Below, in pieces: positions 1 to 8,266 of a stretch of 29,986 bases of DNA (position 1 is the stretch's first letter; each line of letters begins with the position of its first letter). The notes below the pieces were generated by a model that was not told the origin of the DNA, did not search any database, and saw only the letters and a program-made list of their open reading frames with translations. Both the position numbers and the translations under genes were made by a program. Source of the stretch: an uncultured Sphingorhabdus sp. (GTDB lineage Bacteria > Pseudomonadota > Alphaproteobacteria > Sphingomonadales > Sphingomonadaceae); the NCBI GenBank assembly GCA_937873665.1, contig CALMYW010000232.1:1-29986 (forward strand), read 5' to 3'.

Positions 1-197
1 AGCAGATGGCAGAGCTGGCCAAGGGTCTCGAACGCGATCCGCAGCTCACCGAGCGTCTCACCAAGCGTAGCCGCGAGCTCGGACTCGACCGTCAACTCGA
101 GCGAAGCCTCGAGCGCGAACCACCGCCAGCCTCGGGCTTGGGCGCACCCGCAGCATGGACTTTGGACTCTAAGGAGAAGAGCAATGAACCAGAATGA
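1..197 (+). CDS. traA: C-terminal end of a Ti-type conjugative relaxase (TraA-like), partial
   Basis: The reading frame is open at the left edge and stops with TGA at 195-197, so only the last 65 or so residues are present. The tail is charged and helical: MAELAKGLERDPQL followed by an SRELGL motif. I recognise it as similar to the extreme C-terminus of Ti-type TraA relaxases, which nick oriT and unwind DNA for conjugation; the catalytic domains lie outside the window. The next gene starts at 184 inside this one (14-bp overlap), so the two are co-translated. That neighbour (DUF6118) is a usual companion of TraA in sphingomonads, which supports the call. With only a tail visible, family membership is likely but not certain. 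Confidence 0.55.
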   Translation, partial: QMAELAKGLERDPQLTERLTKRSRELGLDRQLERSLEREPPPASGLGAPAAWTLDSKEKSNEPE

Positions 198-948
198 AGA
201 TGATGAAGTCAGCCTCGACCTCGATGCCGAAAGTGAGGCAGTACCTGACGAACCAGTAGCCGCACTACATCTGGACGAACCTGATCCGGCTACGCAAGCC
301 TTCGGCCGGCTGGAAGGACAGATTGCGCTGGTCCGGCGGGCGGTCGAGCACCTTGCCGCCGAGCGCGCAGATATCGTGATTCCTGACTATGGTCCAACCC
401 TAGTCGAGATGAACGGCAGCATGAAGGCGATCGGAAGCTGTCTTGCCCGGATCGAGCAGATGCCGGCCATGACCGTGACCCCAGAGTCCCTTGGCACCCG
501 GATCGAAGCTGCGTCTCGATCTGCACGGAAAGATGACGAGGACGTGATCCGCCACTGGAAGTCCGCAGCCCACGGGCATCAGCAGGCAATCGCCCAGGCC
601 CTGGGCAGTGCCGTCAAACAATCGGAGCAGCTGAGGCGCGAACGCATAGCCTTTGCTGCAGGGGCCGCGCTGGCAGTCCTGCTCATGATGTTCTTGCCCG
701 GATTGATCGCCCGCGAATTGCCGGCCAGCTGGCAGGTTCCGGAATGGATGGCCCGACGTGCCCTCGGCGAAAGTTCGGTACTTGAAGCCGGCATCCGGAT
801 GGTCCGTTCGGCTAATCCCAAGGCCTGGGAGGATCTTTCTGAGGCATCGCGAATCTTGGCATCAAATAGGGACGCGATCGATCGCTGCACTGATGCTGCC
901 AGCAAAGTAAAACGCCCTGTAATCTGTAGACTTCGCATTACACGTTAG
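184..948 (+). CDS. DUF6118 family membrane protein next to the relaxase
   Basis: A 254-residue protein with an acidic N-terminus (to about residue 35), a conserved-looking stretch around residues 37-75 (TQAFGRLEGQIALVRRAV, then HLAAERADIVIPDYG), a helical middle part, and one membrane segment at about residues 158-178 (AFAAGAALAVLLMMFLPGLI). The soluble C-terminal part carries Cys residues. This matches what I recall of DUF6118, a family of unknown function found beside TraA in sphingomonad conjugative elements. The start is supported by AAGGAG about 10 bases upstream and by the 14-bp overlap with the relaxase gene. It probably belongs to the transfer module, but its role is unknown. It converges on the catabolic block, with only 44 bp to the end of the nitroreductase-like gene. 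Confidence 0.7.
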   Translation: MNQNEDDEVSLDLDAESEAVPDEPVAALHLDEPDPATQAFGRLEGQIALVRRAVEHLAAERADIVIPDYGPTLVEMNGSMKAIGSCLARIEQMPAMTVTPESLGTRIEAASRSARKDDEDVIRHWKSAAHGHQQAIAQALGSAVKQSEQLRRERIAFAAGAALAVLLMMFLPGLIARELPASWQVPEWMARRALGESSVLEAGIRMVRSANPKAWEDLSEASRILASNRDAIDRCTDAASKVKRPVICRLRITR

Positions 949-992
949 GGGGATGTGGCCGAGACGAAGGTCTCAACGGTGACACTTCCATC

Positions 993-1592
993 CTAAACGA
1001 AGCTGGAAATTTCGTCGAATTCCAATCTTGGCAGTCTGTCGAACAACTTTCCGGAGTCGCCGTAACCCACGCCGCAGAGGAAATTCACTTCGTAAGAGGT
1101 ATCCTTGAGGAATTCGTCCTGGACCAGCTTCCTGTCGAATCCTGAGATCGGGGAAACATCGAGCCCCACTGCCCGCAATGCCATGATGAAATAGGCTGCC
1201 TGAAGCGATCCATTGCGGAATGCCGTCTCTTCAGCGGCAGATCTGTTTCCTTCAAACAGCTTTGAAACCCCCGGATTGTGCGGGAAAAGCGATCCCAATT
1301 TGTCATGAAACTGAACATCGTAGGCGACGATCAACGCCAGTGGGGCGTCTATCAGCTTTGAATGGTTACTGGGGGAAAGCGCCCGCTGCAGCCGCTCTTT
1401 GGCCTCTTTGGAGCGCATGAAAACAAGCCGCATCGGCTGGCCGTTCACTGACGTTGGGGCCATCTTGGCAAGGTTGTAGGCTTCGACCAGCTTTCCGGGC
1501 TCAACATCTCTTTCGGTCCAGCCGTTCTGTGAGCGCGCTTCAAGGAAAACCCTGCGGATCAGAGCCTCGTCGGTAACTTCGGACTTACTCAT
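993..1592 (-). CDS. RutE-like nitroreductase family protein (malonic semialdehyde reductase type)
   Basis: A 199-residue FMN-dependent nitroreductase-fold protein. The N-terminal part carries the [13 protein letters not shown] signature (about residues 46-58) of the RutE/HadB branch. In Rut pathways this branch reduces malonic semialdehyde to 3-hydroxypropionate; others in the fold are general NAD(P)H:flavin nitroreductases. The length (about 195) fits RutE. It is the last gene of the minus-strand block and its ATG overlaps the stop of the CoA-transferase B gene (ATGA, 4 bp), so it is translationally coupled. No other rut genes are present, so pyrimidine breakdown is unlikely. A role in reducing a short aldehyde or an enone product of ring cleavage is inferred from position only. 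Confidence 0.75.
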   Translation of the reverse strand: MSKSEVTDEALIRRVFLEARSQNGWTERDVEPGKLVEAYNLAKMAPTSVNGQPMRLVFMRSKEAKERLQRALSPSNHSKLIDAPLALIVAYDVQFHDKLGSLFPHNPGVSKLFEGNRSAAEETAFRNGSLQAAYFIMALRAVGLDVSPISGFDRKLVQDEFLKDTSYEVNFLCGVGYGDSGKLFDRLPRLEFDEISSFV

Positions 1593-2230
1593 ATCGAAGT
1601 CGAGTAGTTGAAGGCTGTCTTGGACGCGATTTCAGCAGTGCTGACACCAGGCGCTGTTTCCACGAGGTCAAAGGTACCTGCACGGTTGCGTCGTTCGAAT
1701 ACCGCCAGATCGGTAATGATCATATCCACGACATTGCGGCCGGTCAGCGGCAGGCTGCACTGGGGCACCAGTTTGGAACTACCGTCTTTCGCACAATGCT
1801 CCATGACAACGATGATTTTCCGGACTCCGGCAACAAGATCCATTGCGCCGCCCATGCCCTTGATCATCTTCCCAGGTATCATCCAGTTGGCGATGTCACC
1901 CTGCCCGGAAACCTCCATGCCACCCAGAATCGCGAGATCGATCTTGCCGCCACGGATCATTGCAAAGCTCTGGGCGCTGTCGAAATAGACTGAACGCGGC
2001 AACTCACTGATCGTCTGCTTGCCGGCATTGATCAGGTCTGCATCCTCGTCCCCTTCCCAGGGAAAAGGTCCGATGCCCAGCATCCCGTTTTCCGATTGCA
2101 GCGTAACGTTCATGCCGTCGGGCACATGGTTGGCAACTTGCGTCGGAATGCCGATGCCTAGATTCACGTAGAATCCGTCGCGAAGTTCGCGCGCCGCCCT
2201 GGCAGCCATCTGGTCACGGTCCCAGGCCAT
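1589..2230 (-). CDS. 3-oxoacid CoA-transferase subunit B (PcaJ/ScoB-like)
   Basis: A 213-residue beta subunit of a class I CoA-transferase. The motif [12 protein letters not shown] is clear, and the Glu in it (about residue 47) is the residue that forms the glutamyl-CoA thioester in this family. [17 protein letters not shown] near the N-terminus is also typical. With subunit A it should move CoA from succinyl-CoA to a 3-oxo acid such as 3-oxoadipate or acetoacetate; the true acceptor is not visible from sequence. Its ATG shares one base with the stop of subunit A (TGATG), and its stop overlaps the next ATG, so three genes are coupled. No thiolase follows, so the resulting CoA ester must be cleaved by an enzyme encoded elsewhere. 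Confidence 0.9.
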   Translation of the reverse strand: MAWDRDQMAARAARELRDGFYVNLGIGIPTQVANHVPDGMNVTLQSENGMLGIGPFPWEGDEDADLINAGKQTISELPRSVYFDSAQSFAMIRGGKIDLAILGGMEVSGQGDIANWMIPGKMIKGMGGAMDLVAGVRKIIVVMEHCAKDGSSKLVPQCSLPLTGRNVVDMIITDLAVFERRNRAGTFDLVETAPGVSTAEIASKTAFNYSTSI

Positions 2231-2937
2231 CAGGCTGCTCCTCGCTGGCGGACGGTGCGGAATTCGATCCGCTTCTCATAGTGACCGCCGTCGATCAGGC
2301 GATGGACATAGACCCCCGGCAAATGGATTTCGTCTGGATCAAGTTCGCCTGGCTGCACGACCTCTTCCACCTCCACAACACAGACCCGACCACAAGTGGC
2401 CGCAGGGACGTTGAAGTTGCGCGCTGTCTTGCGGAACACCACGTTGCCGGTTGTGTCGGCCTTCCATCCCTTGACCAAGGCCAGATCCGCCAGAATGCCC
2501 CTTTCGAGGATGTATTCCTCACCATCGAACTGTTTTGATTCCTTGCCTTCAGCCACCAGCGTTCCAACCCCGGTCCGGGTATAGAACCCCGGGATGCCTG
2601 CACCCCCAGCCCGCATCCGCTCAGCCAATGTGCCTTGCGGGCAGAATTCGATCTCAACCTCGCCGGCTAGGTACTGTCGCTCGAATTCCTTGTTGTCGCC
2701 TACATAGGAGGCCATCATCTTGCGGATCTGCCGCGAGCGCAGCAGCTTGCCCAGGCCTTCGCCATCGAGCCCGCCATTGTTGCTGGCTATGGTAAGACCG
2801 CTGACACCGCTTGCGGCGACCTCATCGATCAAAAGCGATGGAACGCCGCACAGCCCAAATCCGCCAGCGGCAATCAGCAGCCCATCATGAAGCAGACCTT
2901 CGAGGGCCGACTTTGCGTCTGGATACAGCTTTGTCAT
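2230..2937 (-). CDS. 3-oxoacid CoA-transferase subunit A (PcaI/ScoA-like)
   Basis: The alpha subunit of a class I CoA-transferase, 235 residues from the ATG at 2937. [16 protein letters not shown] near the N-terminus and [12 protein letters not shown] are the family's CoA-binding and subunit signatures. The frame is open further upstream to a TTG at 3042 directly after the TonB receptor stop, giving 35 extra residues. I prefer the ATG at 2937 because homologues begin with an M-x-K-L-Y-P stretch like the one here. The ribosome site at 2937 is weak, so the longer form is not excluded. It is co-translated with subunit B and lies 105 bp behind the receptor gene. Confidence 0.87.
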   Translation of the reverse strand: MTKLYPDAKSALEGLLHDGLLIAAGGFGLCGVPSLLIDEVAASGVSGLTIASNNGGLDGEGLGKLLRSRQIRKMMASYVGDNKEFERQYLAGEVEIEFCPQGTLAERMRAGGAGIPGFYTRTGVGTLVAEGKESKQFDGEEYILERGILADLALVKGWKADTTGNVVFRKTARNFNVPAATCGRVCVVEVEEVVQPGELDPDEIHLPGVYVHRLIDGGHYEKRIEFRTVRQRGAA

Positions 2938-3042
2938 TTGATCACGAATTCCAGGAGTGCCGATGGTGCCCGGGGCGACCGGCTTCAGCCTGAGCGAAAG
3001 AAGTTCGCTCCAGTCGAAAGCGGTCGCCCCGGAAGCGCTCAA

Positions 3043-5205
3043 TCAGAATTTGGCGCCGAAAGTGATACCAAAAGTCCGGCCTTCAGCGAAGGCCACGACA
3101 TCCGCGACCGGCACCTGGTTGAAGAGCTGGCTGGCATAGGCGACATTGCCCAGGTTCTTACCCCAAGCCATCAGGCTGTAACGGTCGTCGGCAAACGAAA
3201 GCTTAGCTGAGGCATTGACCAGCGAATAGGCCGGCTGACTGCTGCGGTTTTCCGGAGCAGAAAACCACTGGCTGGAATGGACATAGTCTCCCGATAGCGT
3301 CAGCTCAGCGGCACCCACTGGCACCTTGTACTCGATGCCAAGATTGACCGTCCAATCGGGCGTGTTGGGCAACCGTTTGCCCTTTGCACTAATGTCAGAC
3401 AGCTGGGTTATCCCGCCGCCGGGAAGTGACGCCGTGCGTGAAACAAGAAAGTCTTCAAACCGGGCATGGACATAGCCTAGCCCGGCCGTCAGCGTCAGCC
3501 CGGACGTGGGCACAGCGGTAACATCCAGATCGAAACCATAGCTCTTGGCCTGCCTGCCATTGTAGACCGCTGGCAATCCGTTGATATAGGTGTTGAGCTG
3601 AATGTCCTTGAAATCATAGTAATAAGCCGCACCGTTGATCCGCAAATGGCGGTCCAGCAACTCGCTTTTGAGGCCCAGCTCGAATGCATCGAGCACTTCA
3701 GGTCGGATATAAGAGGCGACCCGCACGCTTGTTGGGTCATAGCCGCCGCTCTTGAAGCCACGGTTGTATGAGGCATAGACCATCACGTCCCGGTTGATGT
3801 GGTGATCGATCGCTGCTCGCCAGGTCAATTTGGTGACCTTGTCACTCCTTGCAGTGGGGCCCAGCGGTGCGTCGAATACCGGGGCAAGCGAGTGGAACAC
3901 TCCGCTTGCCGCAAAGCTCTTCGTTTCGGTAGTCAGGCGCAGACCCATAGTTACCGCTGTCTGATCGCTGACTTTGTAGGTTGCCTGGCCATAGCCGGCA
4001 AATGACTCGGTGTTCTGCCGGGTCGTGAAGTCCTGCACAAAGCCAAGCGCAGGCGCTTGCACCTGGGCAGGAACGAAACCGCTTTTGCGGTTGAAATAGT
4101 AGAGGCCAAGCACCCAGTTGAGCGGCCCCTGGTCGCTCGAAACCAGCTGCAGTTCCTGGCTGAACATTCGATCCGGTACCGTGCCGCTCGCGCTAACGAT
4201 CGGCAAAGGCAAGGATTCAGAATCGAACGCAAATTTCCACTCGCCATGCCGGTAAGCTGAAATGCTGACCAGTTTGGTCCCGCCGAAATCGTGGCTCAAA
4301 TTCAGGCTGACACCATAGTCTTCGCTGTCTGTCAGGGGCTGGATGTTTGAATTGACGTCAAAATCTCCACCGGAAAACGCCACACCTGTAAACGGCAGGG
4401 TGCCAGGAGCCGGACGGTAGGCGGGGAAGCTGCCCTTGATATGCGTGTAATCCAGGATCACGGTCGCGTTTGTGTCAGGGCCGAGTTTCGCCTTCCACTT
4501 GCTGCGCGCGGCAAACGATTCAGACGTTCCCACATCCTGCCCATTGAACAGGTTCGTGCCGAAACCTTCTCGCCTGTTCTTGTAACTGACTGAAAGGTCC
4601 GCAGCCAAACCCTCTGAAAATCCGCCGCCAAGATAGAGGCTGCCGCTGATCGTGTCTTGGTTTCCATAGCCAATCTCAGCGCTGCCTTTGAAGGCGCCGC
4701 CGGGATCGAGCGTAGTGATCTGGATCAGTCCGCCGGTAGCGTTGCGACCAAACAAGGTACCTTGCGGCCCCTTGAGCACCGCAATCTGCTGGATATTGTT
4801 GAAGGCCATGACATTGGCACCGGCCGAAGGGAAATAGACCCCGTCGACATAGGTTGCCACCGAGTTCTCGTTTCCGGCCACCGAGATCTGGGTTCCCACA
4901 CCGCGGATACGGGGCGAACCGCCAACCCCGGCAGTCGGGAAGACCAGGCCCGGGGTTACCATCCCCAGGTCGGTCATGGTTCGAACGCCTTTGCTTTCAA
5001 GCGAGTCCGCGGAAAAAGCAGTCACAGCAACCGGGACATTCTGGAGCCGCTCTTCGCGCTTTTGCGCGGTAACGACGATTTCACTCAAACCGCCCTCAAC
5101 ATCGTCCTTAGGGGTCGTCGCGTCCGAAGTCTGAGCATAGGCAGGCTGCGCTAGGCAGAAAGCCAGAGTCAGAATGCAAAGGGGCGCAGGCACGGTCACT
5201 TTCAT
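3043..5205 (-). CDS. TonB-dependent outer-membrane receptor
   Basis: A 720-residue receptor. A Sec signal peptide (about residues 1-24, ending AQPAYAQ) is followed by a TonB-box-like SEIVVTAQKREERLQNVPVAVTAF, a plug domain with LKGPQGTLFGRNATGG, and a 22-strand-type barrel ending in the terminal Phe (TFGITFGAKF) used for outer-membrane insertion. The open frame extends to 5310, but the ATG at 5205 fits the signal peptide and has GGGAGGAT seven bases upstream. Receptors of this type take up large or scarce substrates across the outer membrane using TonB energy. Because it sits inside a catabolic block, the ligand is probably the pathway substrate and not an iron chelate; this is inferred. A 209-bp gap upstream may hold its own promoter. 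Confidence 0.92.
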   Translation of the reverse strand: MKVTVPAPLCILTLAFCLAQPAYAQTSDATTPKDDVEGGLSEIVVTAQKREERLQNVPVAVTAFSADSLESKGVRTMTDLGMVTPGLVFPTAGVGGSPRIRGVGTQISVAGNENSVATYVDGVYFPSAGANVMAFNNIQQIAVLKGPQGTLFGRNATGGLIQITTLDPGGAFKGSAEIGYGNQDTISGSLYLGGGFSEGLAADLSVSYKNRREGFGTNLFNGQDVGTSESFAARSKWKAKLGPDTNATVILDYTHIKGSFPAYRPAPGTLPFTGVAFSGGDFDVNSNIQPLTDSEDYGVSLNLSHDFGGTKLVSISAYRHGEWKFAFDSESLPLPIVSASGTVPDRMFSQELQLVSSDQGPLNWVLGLYYFNRKSGFVPAQVQAPALGFVQDFTTRQNTESFAGYGQATYKVSDQTAVTMGLRLTTETKSFAASGVFHSLAPVFDAPLGPTARSDKVTKLTWRAAIDHHINRDVMVYASYNRGFKSGGYDPTSVRVASYIRPEVLDAFELGLKSELLDRHLRINGAAYYYDFKDIQLNTYINGLPAVYNGRQAKSYGFDLDVTAVPTSGLTLTAGLGYVHARFEDFLVSRTASLPGGGITQLSDISAKGKRLPNTPDWTVNLGIEYKVPVGAAELTLSGDYVHSSQWFSAPENRSSQPAYSLVNASAKLSFADDRYSLMAWGKNLGNVAYASQLFNQVPVADVVAFAEGRTFGITFGAKF

Positions 5206-5273
5206 TGCAAATCCTCCCATCGGACTCTTCGAGAGAGCCGTTTCGTCCGGTCTAGGGGGTGCCGAGCTGGTCC

Positions 5274-5290
5274 GAAAATTGTTAATTGTT
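5274..5290 (-). promoter_or_regulatory. AT-rich candidate operator upstream of TonB receptor 1
   Basis: The plus strand reads GAAAATTGTTAATTGTT: two abutting copies of AATTGTT (5277-5283 and 5284-5290) in otherwise GC-rich DNA, 69-85 bp upstream of the receptor ATG. The 10-mer GAAAATTGTT (5274-5283) recurs at 20726-20735 upstream of the second SDR, there as part of a perfect inverted repeat. This suggests a shared regulator site or a common promoter element. No experiment or matrix match supports it. Confidence 0.35.
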
Positions 5291-5414
5291 ATGCCGGGAA
5301 TACCGTTCAATTATCCTTGGAGGGAGGGATGAGAAGTGCAAGGGCGACTGCCATTCCCCACCCCGCAAACCGACTTTGGGATAATTGGCAAGTCAGCCCT
5401 GGTGCATCCAGAAA

Positions 5415-5837
5415 TCAGTTAGAGGTCAAGAAGTAAGCAGGCTCTGTTACTTCGATGCTGGAATCAACCGGCGCGTAAAGTGGCGCGAAATCGAGGTATC
5501 CGCTCAGCCTGGTAACAAGGCCATTGCGGCGTTCCAGAATTGTAATTCCCGGAATCGTCATCGAGCGGCCATCTTGCAAAACAAAGGTTACAGCACCTTC
5601 GCCAGAGGTGTAGTTGCCATTGCTCATTACCTGACCGTGTGCATGGTGCAAGCTCTTGAAGCCCTCCCATAATCCGGCGATGCCAGCCAGGGCTGCGGGT
5701 TTGCCGCGAAGTATCGGCTCATTCCCGAACCGCACTATGACATCGTCATCCAACCATGCAGCCATTTTGTCGATCTGCATCGTGTCAACATCGTTGAAGT
5801 AGTCGTAATACCATTGCAAATCTGGATGGCCATTCAT
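5415..5837 (-). CDS. NTF2/SnoaL-like small protein 1
   Basis: A 140-residue protein of the cone-shaped NTF2-like fold (SnoaL-like). The helical start YYDYFNDVDTM is followed by a WLDDDVIVRFG strand, LHHAHGQV, and C-terminal beta strands. The family includes small isomerases, cyclases and dehydratases, and also non-catalytic proteins. AAAGGAG lies eight bases before the ATG. It is clearly a paralogue of the protein at 19508-19855: both have YF-D-VDTM, LHH-HG and a similar strand order. This copy has a C-terminal tail of about 20 extra residues. It lies between a Rieske gene and a TonB receptor gene, 129 bp after the former. Its substrate cannot be predicted. A role acting on a reactive pathway intermediate is inferred. 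Confidence 0.75.
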   Translation of the reverse strand: MNGHPDLQWYYDYFNDVDTMQIDKMAAWLDDDVIVRFGNEPILRGKPAALAGIAGLWEGFKSLHHAHGQVMSNGNYTSGEGAVTFVLQDGRSMTIPGITILERRNGLVTRLSGYLDFAPLYAPVDSSIEVTEPAYFLTSN

Positions 5838-5966
5838 TGTCTGAACTCCTTTGTTGCTTCGTTTGCGTCAATTGCCGTTCGCAAAGTCGTTGGGATTCTC
5901 GATCGCGCCAGTCCCGCGCCTAAACACGACGCCCGCCACCTTCGAGGTGTGTGGCGAATACCCGGA

Positions 5967-7034
5967 TCACGAAGCGTTCTTGACACCCTCGAGGTGAATC
6001 ATCGTTTGGATCATCCTCCGCCCCAGAACCGCCGCCTTGTCCGCAAGCAGGAGGATCTCGGGCAAAGTCCCTTTCTTTAGCTCGATGCTCTTCTCGATCA
6101 GGATGGTGGCGGACACGTCTTCCTCCAGTGCCGCCTTAACCATTTCGCTTGAGCGAAAGGCCTCAGACAGACACGGCTCGGTGTGCGAAAAATTCTGCCC
6201 CTCGCCCTGGAAGTAGTGCGAGTTCTTTTCGGTTGCCGGGGTTACGGCATGAATGTGGAGCAGAGCGCCCAGCGGTTTTGCCTCGCCTGTCTCGGAATCA
6301 AGTGCGCTGATCGAGTCGAGTATGACGTGCAGGCAGGGCGCGTAGAAATGGCTGACATACTTGCGCGAGACCAGGCCGGAGTAGCCCAGAAGTTCAGCGA
6401 GGAAAGGCGGGCAATCAATCGCTGATTGCGTGAACGTGCAGGAAATCCAGTTCTTTCCTGAAGTCACATCTGGAACCTGGATCGCGCCCCCACCATCGTT
6501 GCCGAATGTTGATTTGTGGAGAAACGGTACGTGGTTGAGGTCCAGCAGGTTGTCATGAAGCAGAACGTATCGACCGGGAACGTCGAAATAATTGCCGCCG
6601 GCGCAGCGAAACTGCGGGTCCGTCAACTTGGCTTCGAAATGGTCTGGAGTCAGGGCTTCATCAGCCTGTTCGGGATCGCCCATCCATATCCAGACCCATT
6701 GCCAGCGCTCGGCCACCGGATAGGTACGCAGGCGGCAAGCACCGGGCACCACCTTCTGGGATGGAATGAGAGTGCAGGCTCCGTCCGGCCCGAACCTCAA
6801 ACCATGGTAGGGGCATTCAATCTCATCGTCGATCACCTCGCCCTCGGCGAGCGGGAAACCGCGATGCGGACAAATTCCGGCCAGCGCTGCAATGTCGCCC
6901 TCGGCAGTCCGATAGAACACAACTGAATCGCCAAGCAGGATGCGCTCCAGGGGCGATTTTGTGATCTCCGATGACCAAGCCGCAACATACCAATGATTGC
7001 GAGGAGCAAAACTGCCAGCGTCAAGGGGATACAT
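5967..7034 (-). CDS. Rieske non-heme iron oxygenase 1 (VanA/LigX-like demethylase type)
   Basis: A 355-residue oxygenase component. The Rieske [2Fe-2S] ligands are visible as C55-P-H57 and C74-P-Y-H77, and the mononuclear iron site as D165-L-N-H168-VPFL-H173. The length and the early Rieske domain fit the single-subunit group (vanillate demethylase, dicamba demethylase, LigX), which performs O-demethylation or hydroxylation. The frame runs to a TTG at 7040, but the ATG at 7034 has AGGAG at a good distance and starts the protein as MYPLDAGSFAPRNHWYVAAW. No ferredoxin or reductase gene is nearby, so electrons must be supplied from elsewhere. It lies 89 bp behind a second, diverged Rieske gene, and the two may act on different positions of one substrate. 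Confidence 0.9.
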   Translation of the reverse strand: MYPLDAGSFAPRNHWYVAAWSSEITKSPLERILLGDSVVFYRTAEGDIAALAGICPHRGFPLAEGEVIDDEIECPYHGLRFGPDGACTLIPSQKVVPGACRLRTYPVAERWQWVWIWMGDPEQADEALTPDHFEAKLTDPQFRCAGGNYFDVPGRYVLLHDNLLDLNHVPFLHKSTFGNDGGGAIQVPDVTSGKNWISCTFTQSAIDCPPFLAELLGYSGLVSRKYVSHFYAPCLHVILDSISALDSETGEAKPLGALLHIHAVTPATEKNSHYFQGEGQNFSHTEPCLSEAFRSSEMVKAALEEDVSATILIEKSIELKKGTLPEILLLADKAAVLGRRMIQTMIHLEGVKNAS

Positions 7035-7123
7035 CGCCAATTCTCCTGATGCCTGTGTCGACCGGGTCTCTAGGGCGCGCGGCTCAGAGCGATGATGAAG
7101 TTGGACGCAATGCGAACGGCTGA

Positions 7124-8215
7124 TCAGGACAGTAGTGGAGGTATGGCCTCGAGTTCCTTGGAAGCGAGCCGGGCAAACAGTCGCAGGACCTGCACCCCGC
7201 CAACGTCGCTCGCGATCAACTTTTCACGGAAGCCTGGCCTGTGGTCTCGGACCATCAGATTTTCGATTTGTTCGAGTGCCACAACGTCCTGCATGAAAGC
7301 CGTTTGCGCGAGATGAAATGTACCGTCCTGCACTTCCTGGTCGTCAACCAAGACGTTTCGAACAAGAGCCCAGAAATAGTGGGTGGAACTCTTGGATTCT
7401 GGTGTGACAAGATGAAGCAAATGATCGGTATAGGATTGATTGCCATCATCCGGATTTGAGAATCTCAGGTAACCGAAATTGCCAGCAGGCCCATAGACTT
7501 TGGCATAGCCTAAGCGATCGACTTCTGTTGATCCTCCGACGATGGCTTGCAGCTTTTCCGAGAAGATTGGCGTACGCTTGTGGAGTATTTCAAGAACGAC
7601 CGCATCACCGTCCAGATAAACCTTTTGCTTCGCCTCTGCATGTTCGGGTTGGGCCAACGTCGCTCCATGCACAAACGGGAAGTGTGACGTGTCCATCAGG
7701 TTTTCGTGCAGCCCAAGGTAGTTGGCCTTCATATGCAAATAACCATGAACCCAGCGCCAGCCGCTGCTGAAGTAGGGCTGATCGACAAACGAACTATCGT
7801 CGACCTGCTCCATGCCCCCCATCCATATCCAGATGAATGGGCCGACTTCCCTCAGTGGATAAGACTCAATGCGCAGTGCTCCTGGCGCAGTGCCGGTCGA
7901 TGGAACAAGTGCGCATCTTCCGTCTGAATGAAACTGTATGCCGTGGTATCCGCAGACAATCCTGTCCTCGTCGACTTGTCCCGATGACAGTGGGTAACTC
8001 CGATGTGGGCAGCGGTTTTGCAGCGCAACAGGAGTGCCGTCCTGCTTACGGTAAAACACGATCTCTTCGCCAAGAATGGTGCGCGATACTGGCGTTCGGG
8101 AAACTTCCTCCGCCATGGCTGCTACGTACCATTCCTTGCGAATAAATGGAGTCGAACGATCGGCCAGTTCAGGCCCCTTCGATCCGCTTGAAACTTCCAC
8201 TTTCTCGTTGATCAT
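7124..8215 (-). CDS. Rieske non-heme iron oxygenase 2 (VanA/LigX-like)
   Basis: A 363-residue oxygenase component with Rieske ligands C69-P-H71 and C88-G-Y-H91 and the iron motif D175-T-S-H178-FPFV-H183. It shares the domain plan of its neighbour (RKEWYVAAMAEEV against RNHWYVAAWSSEI; IWIWMG in both) but is clearly diverged, so the pair is not a recent duplication. The start is taken as the ATG at 8215 with a weak AAGG site; a TTG at 8236 would add seven residues. Monooxygenation or O-demethylation of an aromatic or polycyclic substrate is expected from the group. It lacks a partner reductase in this window and is 51 bp downstream of the NmrA-like gene. Confidence 0.9.
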   Translation of the reverse strand: MINEKVEVSSGSKGPELADRSTPFIRKEWYVAAMAEEVSRTPVSRTILGEEIVFYRKQDGTPVALQNRCPHRSYPLSSGQVDEDRIVCGYHGIQFHSDGRCALVPSTGTAPGALRIESYPLREVGPFIWIWMGGMEQVDDSSFVDQPYFSSGWRWVHGYLHMKANYLGLHENLMDTSHFPFVHGATLAQPEHAEAKQKVYLDGDAVVLEILHKRTPIFSEKLQAIVGGSTEVDRLGYAKVYGPAGNFGYLRFSNPDDGNQSYTDHLLHLVTPESKSSTHYFWALVRNVLVDDQEVQDGTFHLAQTAFMQDVVALEQIENLMVRDHRPGFREKLIASDVGGVQVLRLFARLASKELEAIPPLLS

Positions 8216-8266
8216 GTCGAAAACCTTGATCTTCAAAATTGCATATCGCCGGTTACGAAGGGGTAC

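Noticed and set aside
961..974. GAGAC-GAAG-GTCTC hairpin between DUF6118 and the nitroreductase-like gene as a terminator
   Set aside because: Only a 5-bp stem and no U-tract on either strand; too weak to call.
5862..5885. TTTGCG / CGCAAA inverted repeat upstream of SnoaL-like gene 1
   Set aside because: Six-base arms with a 12-base spacer are expected by chance, and no second copy was seen.
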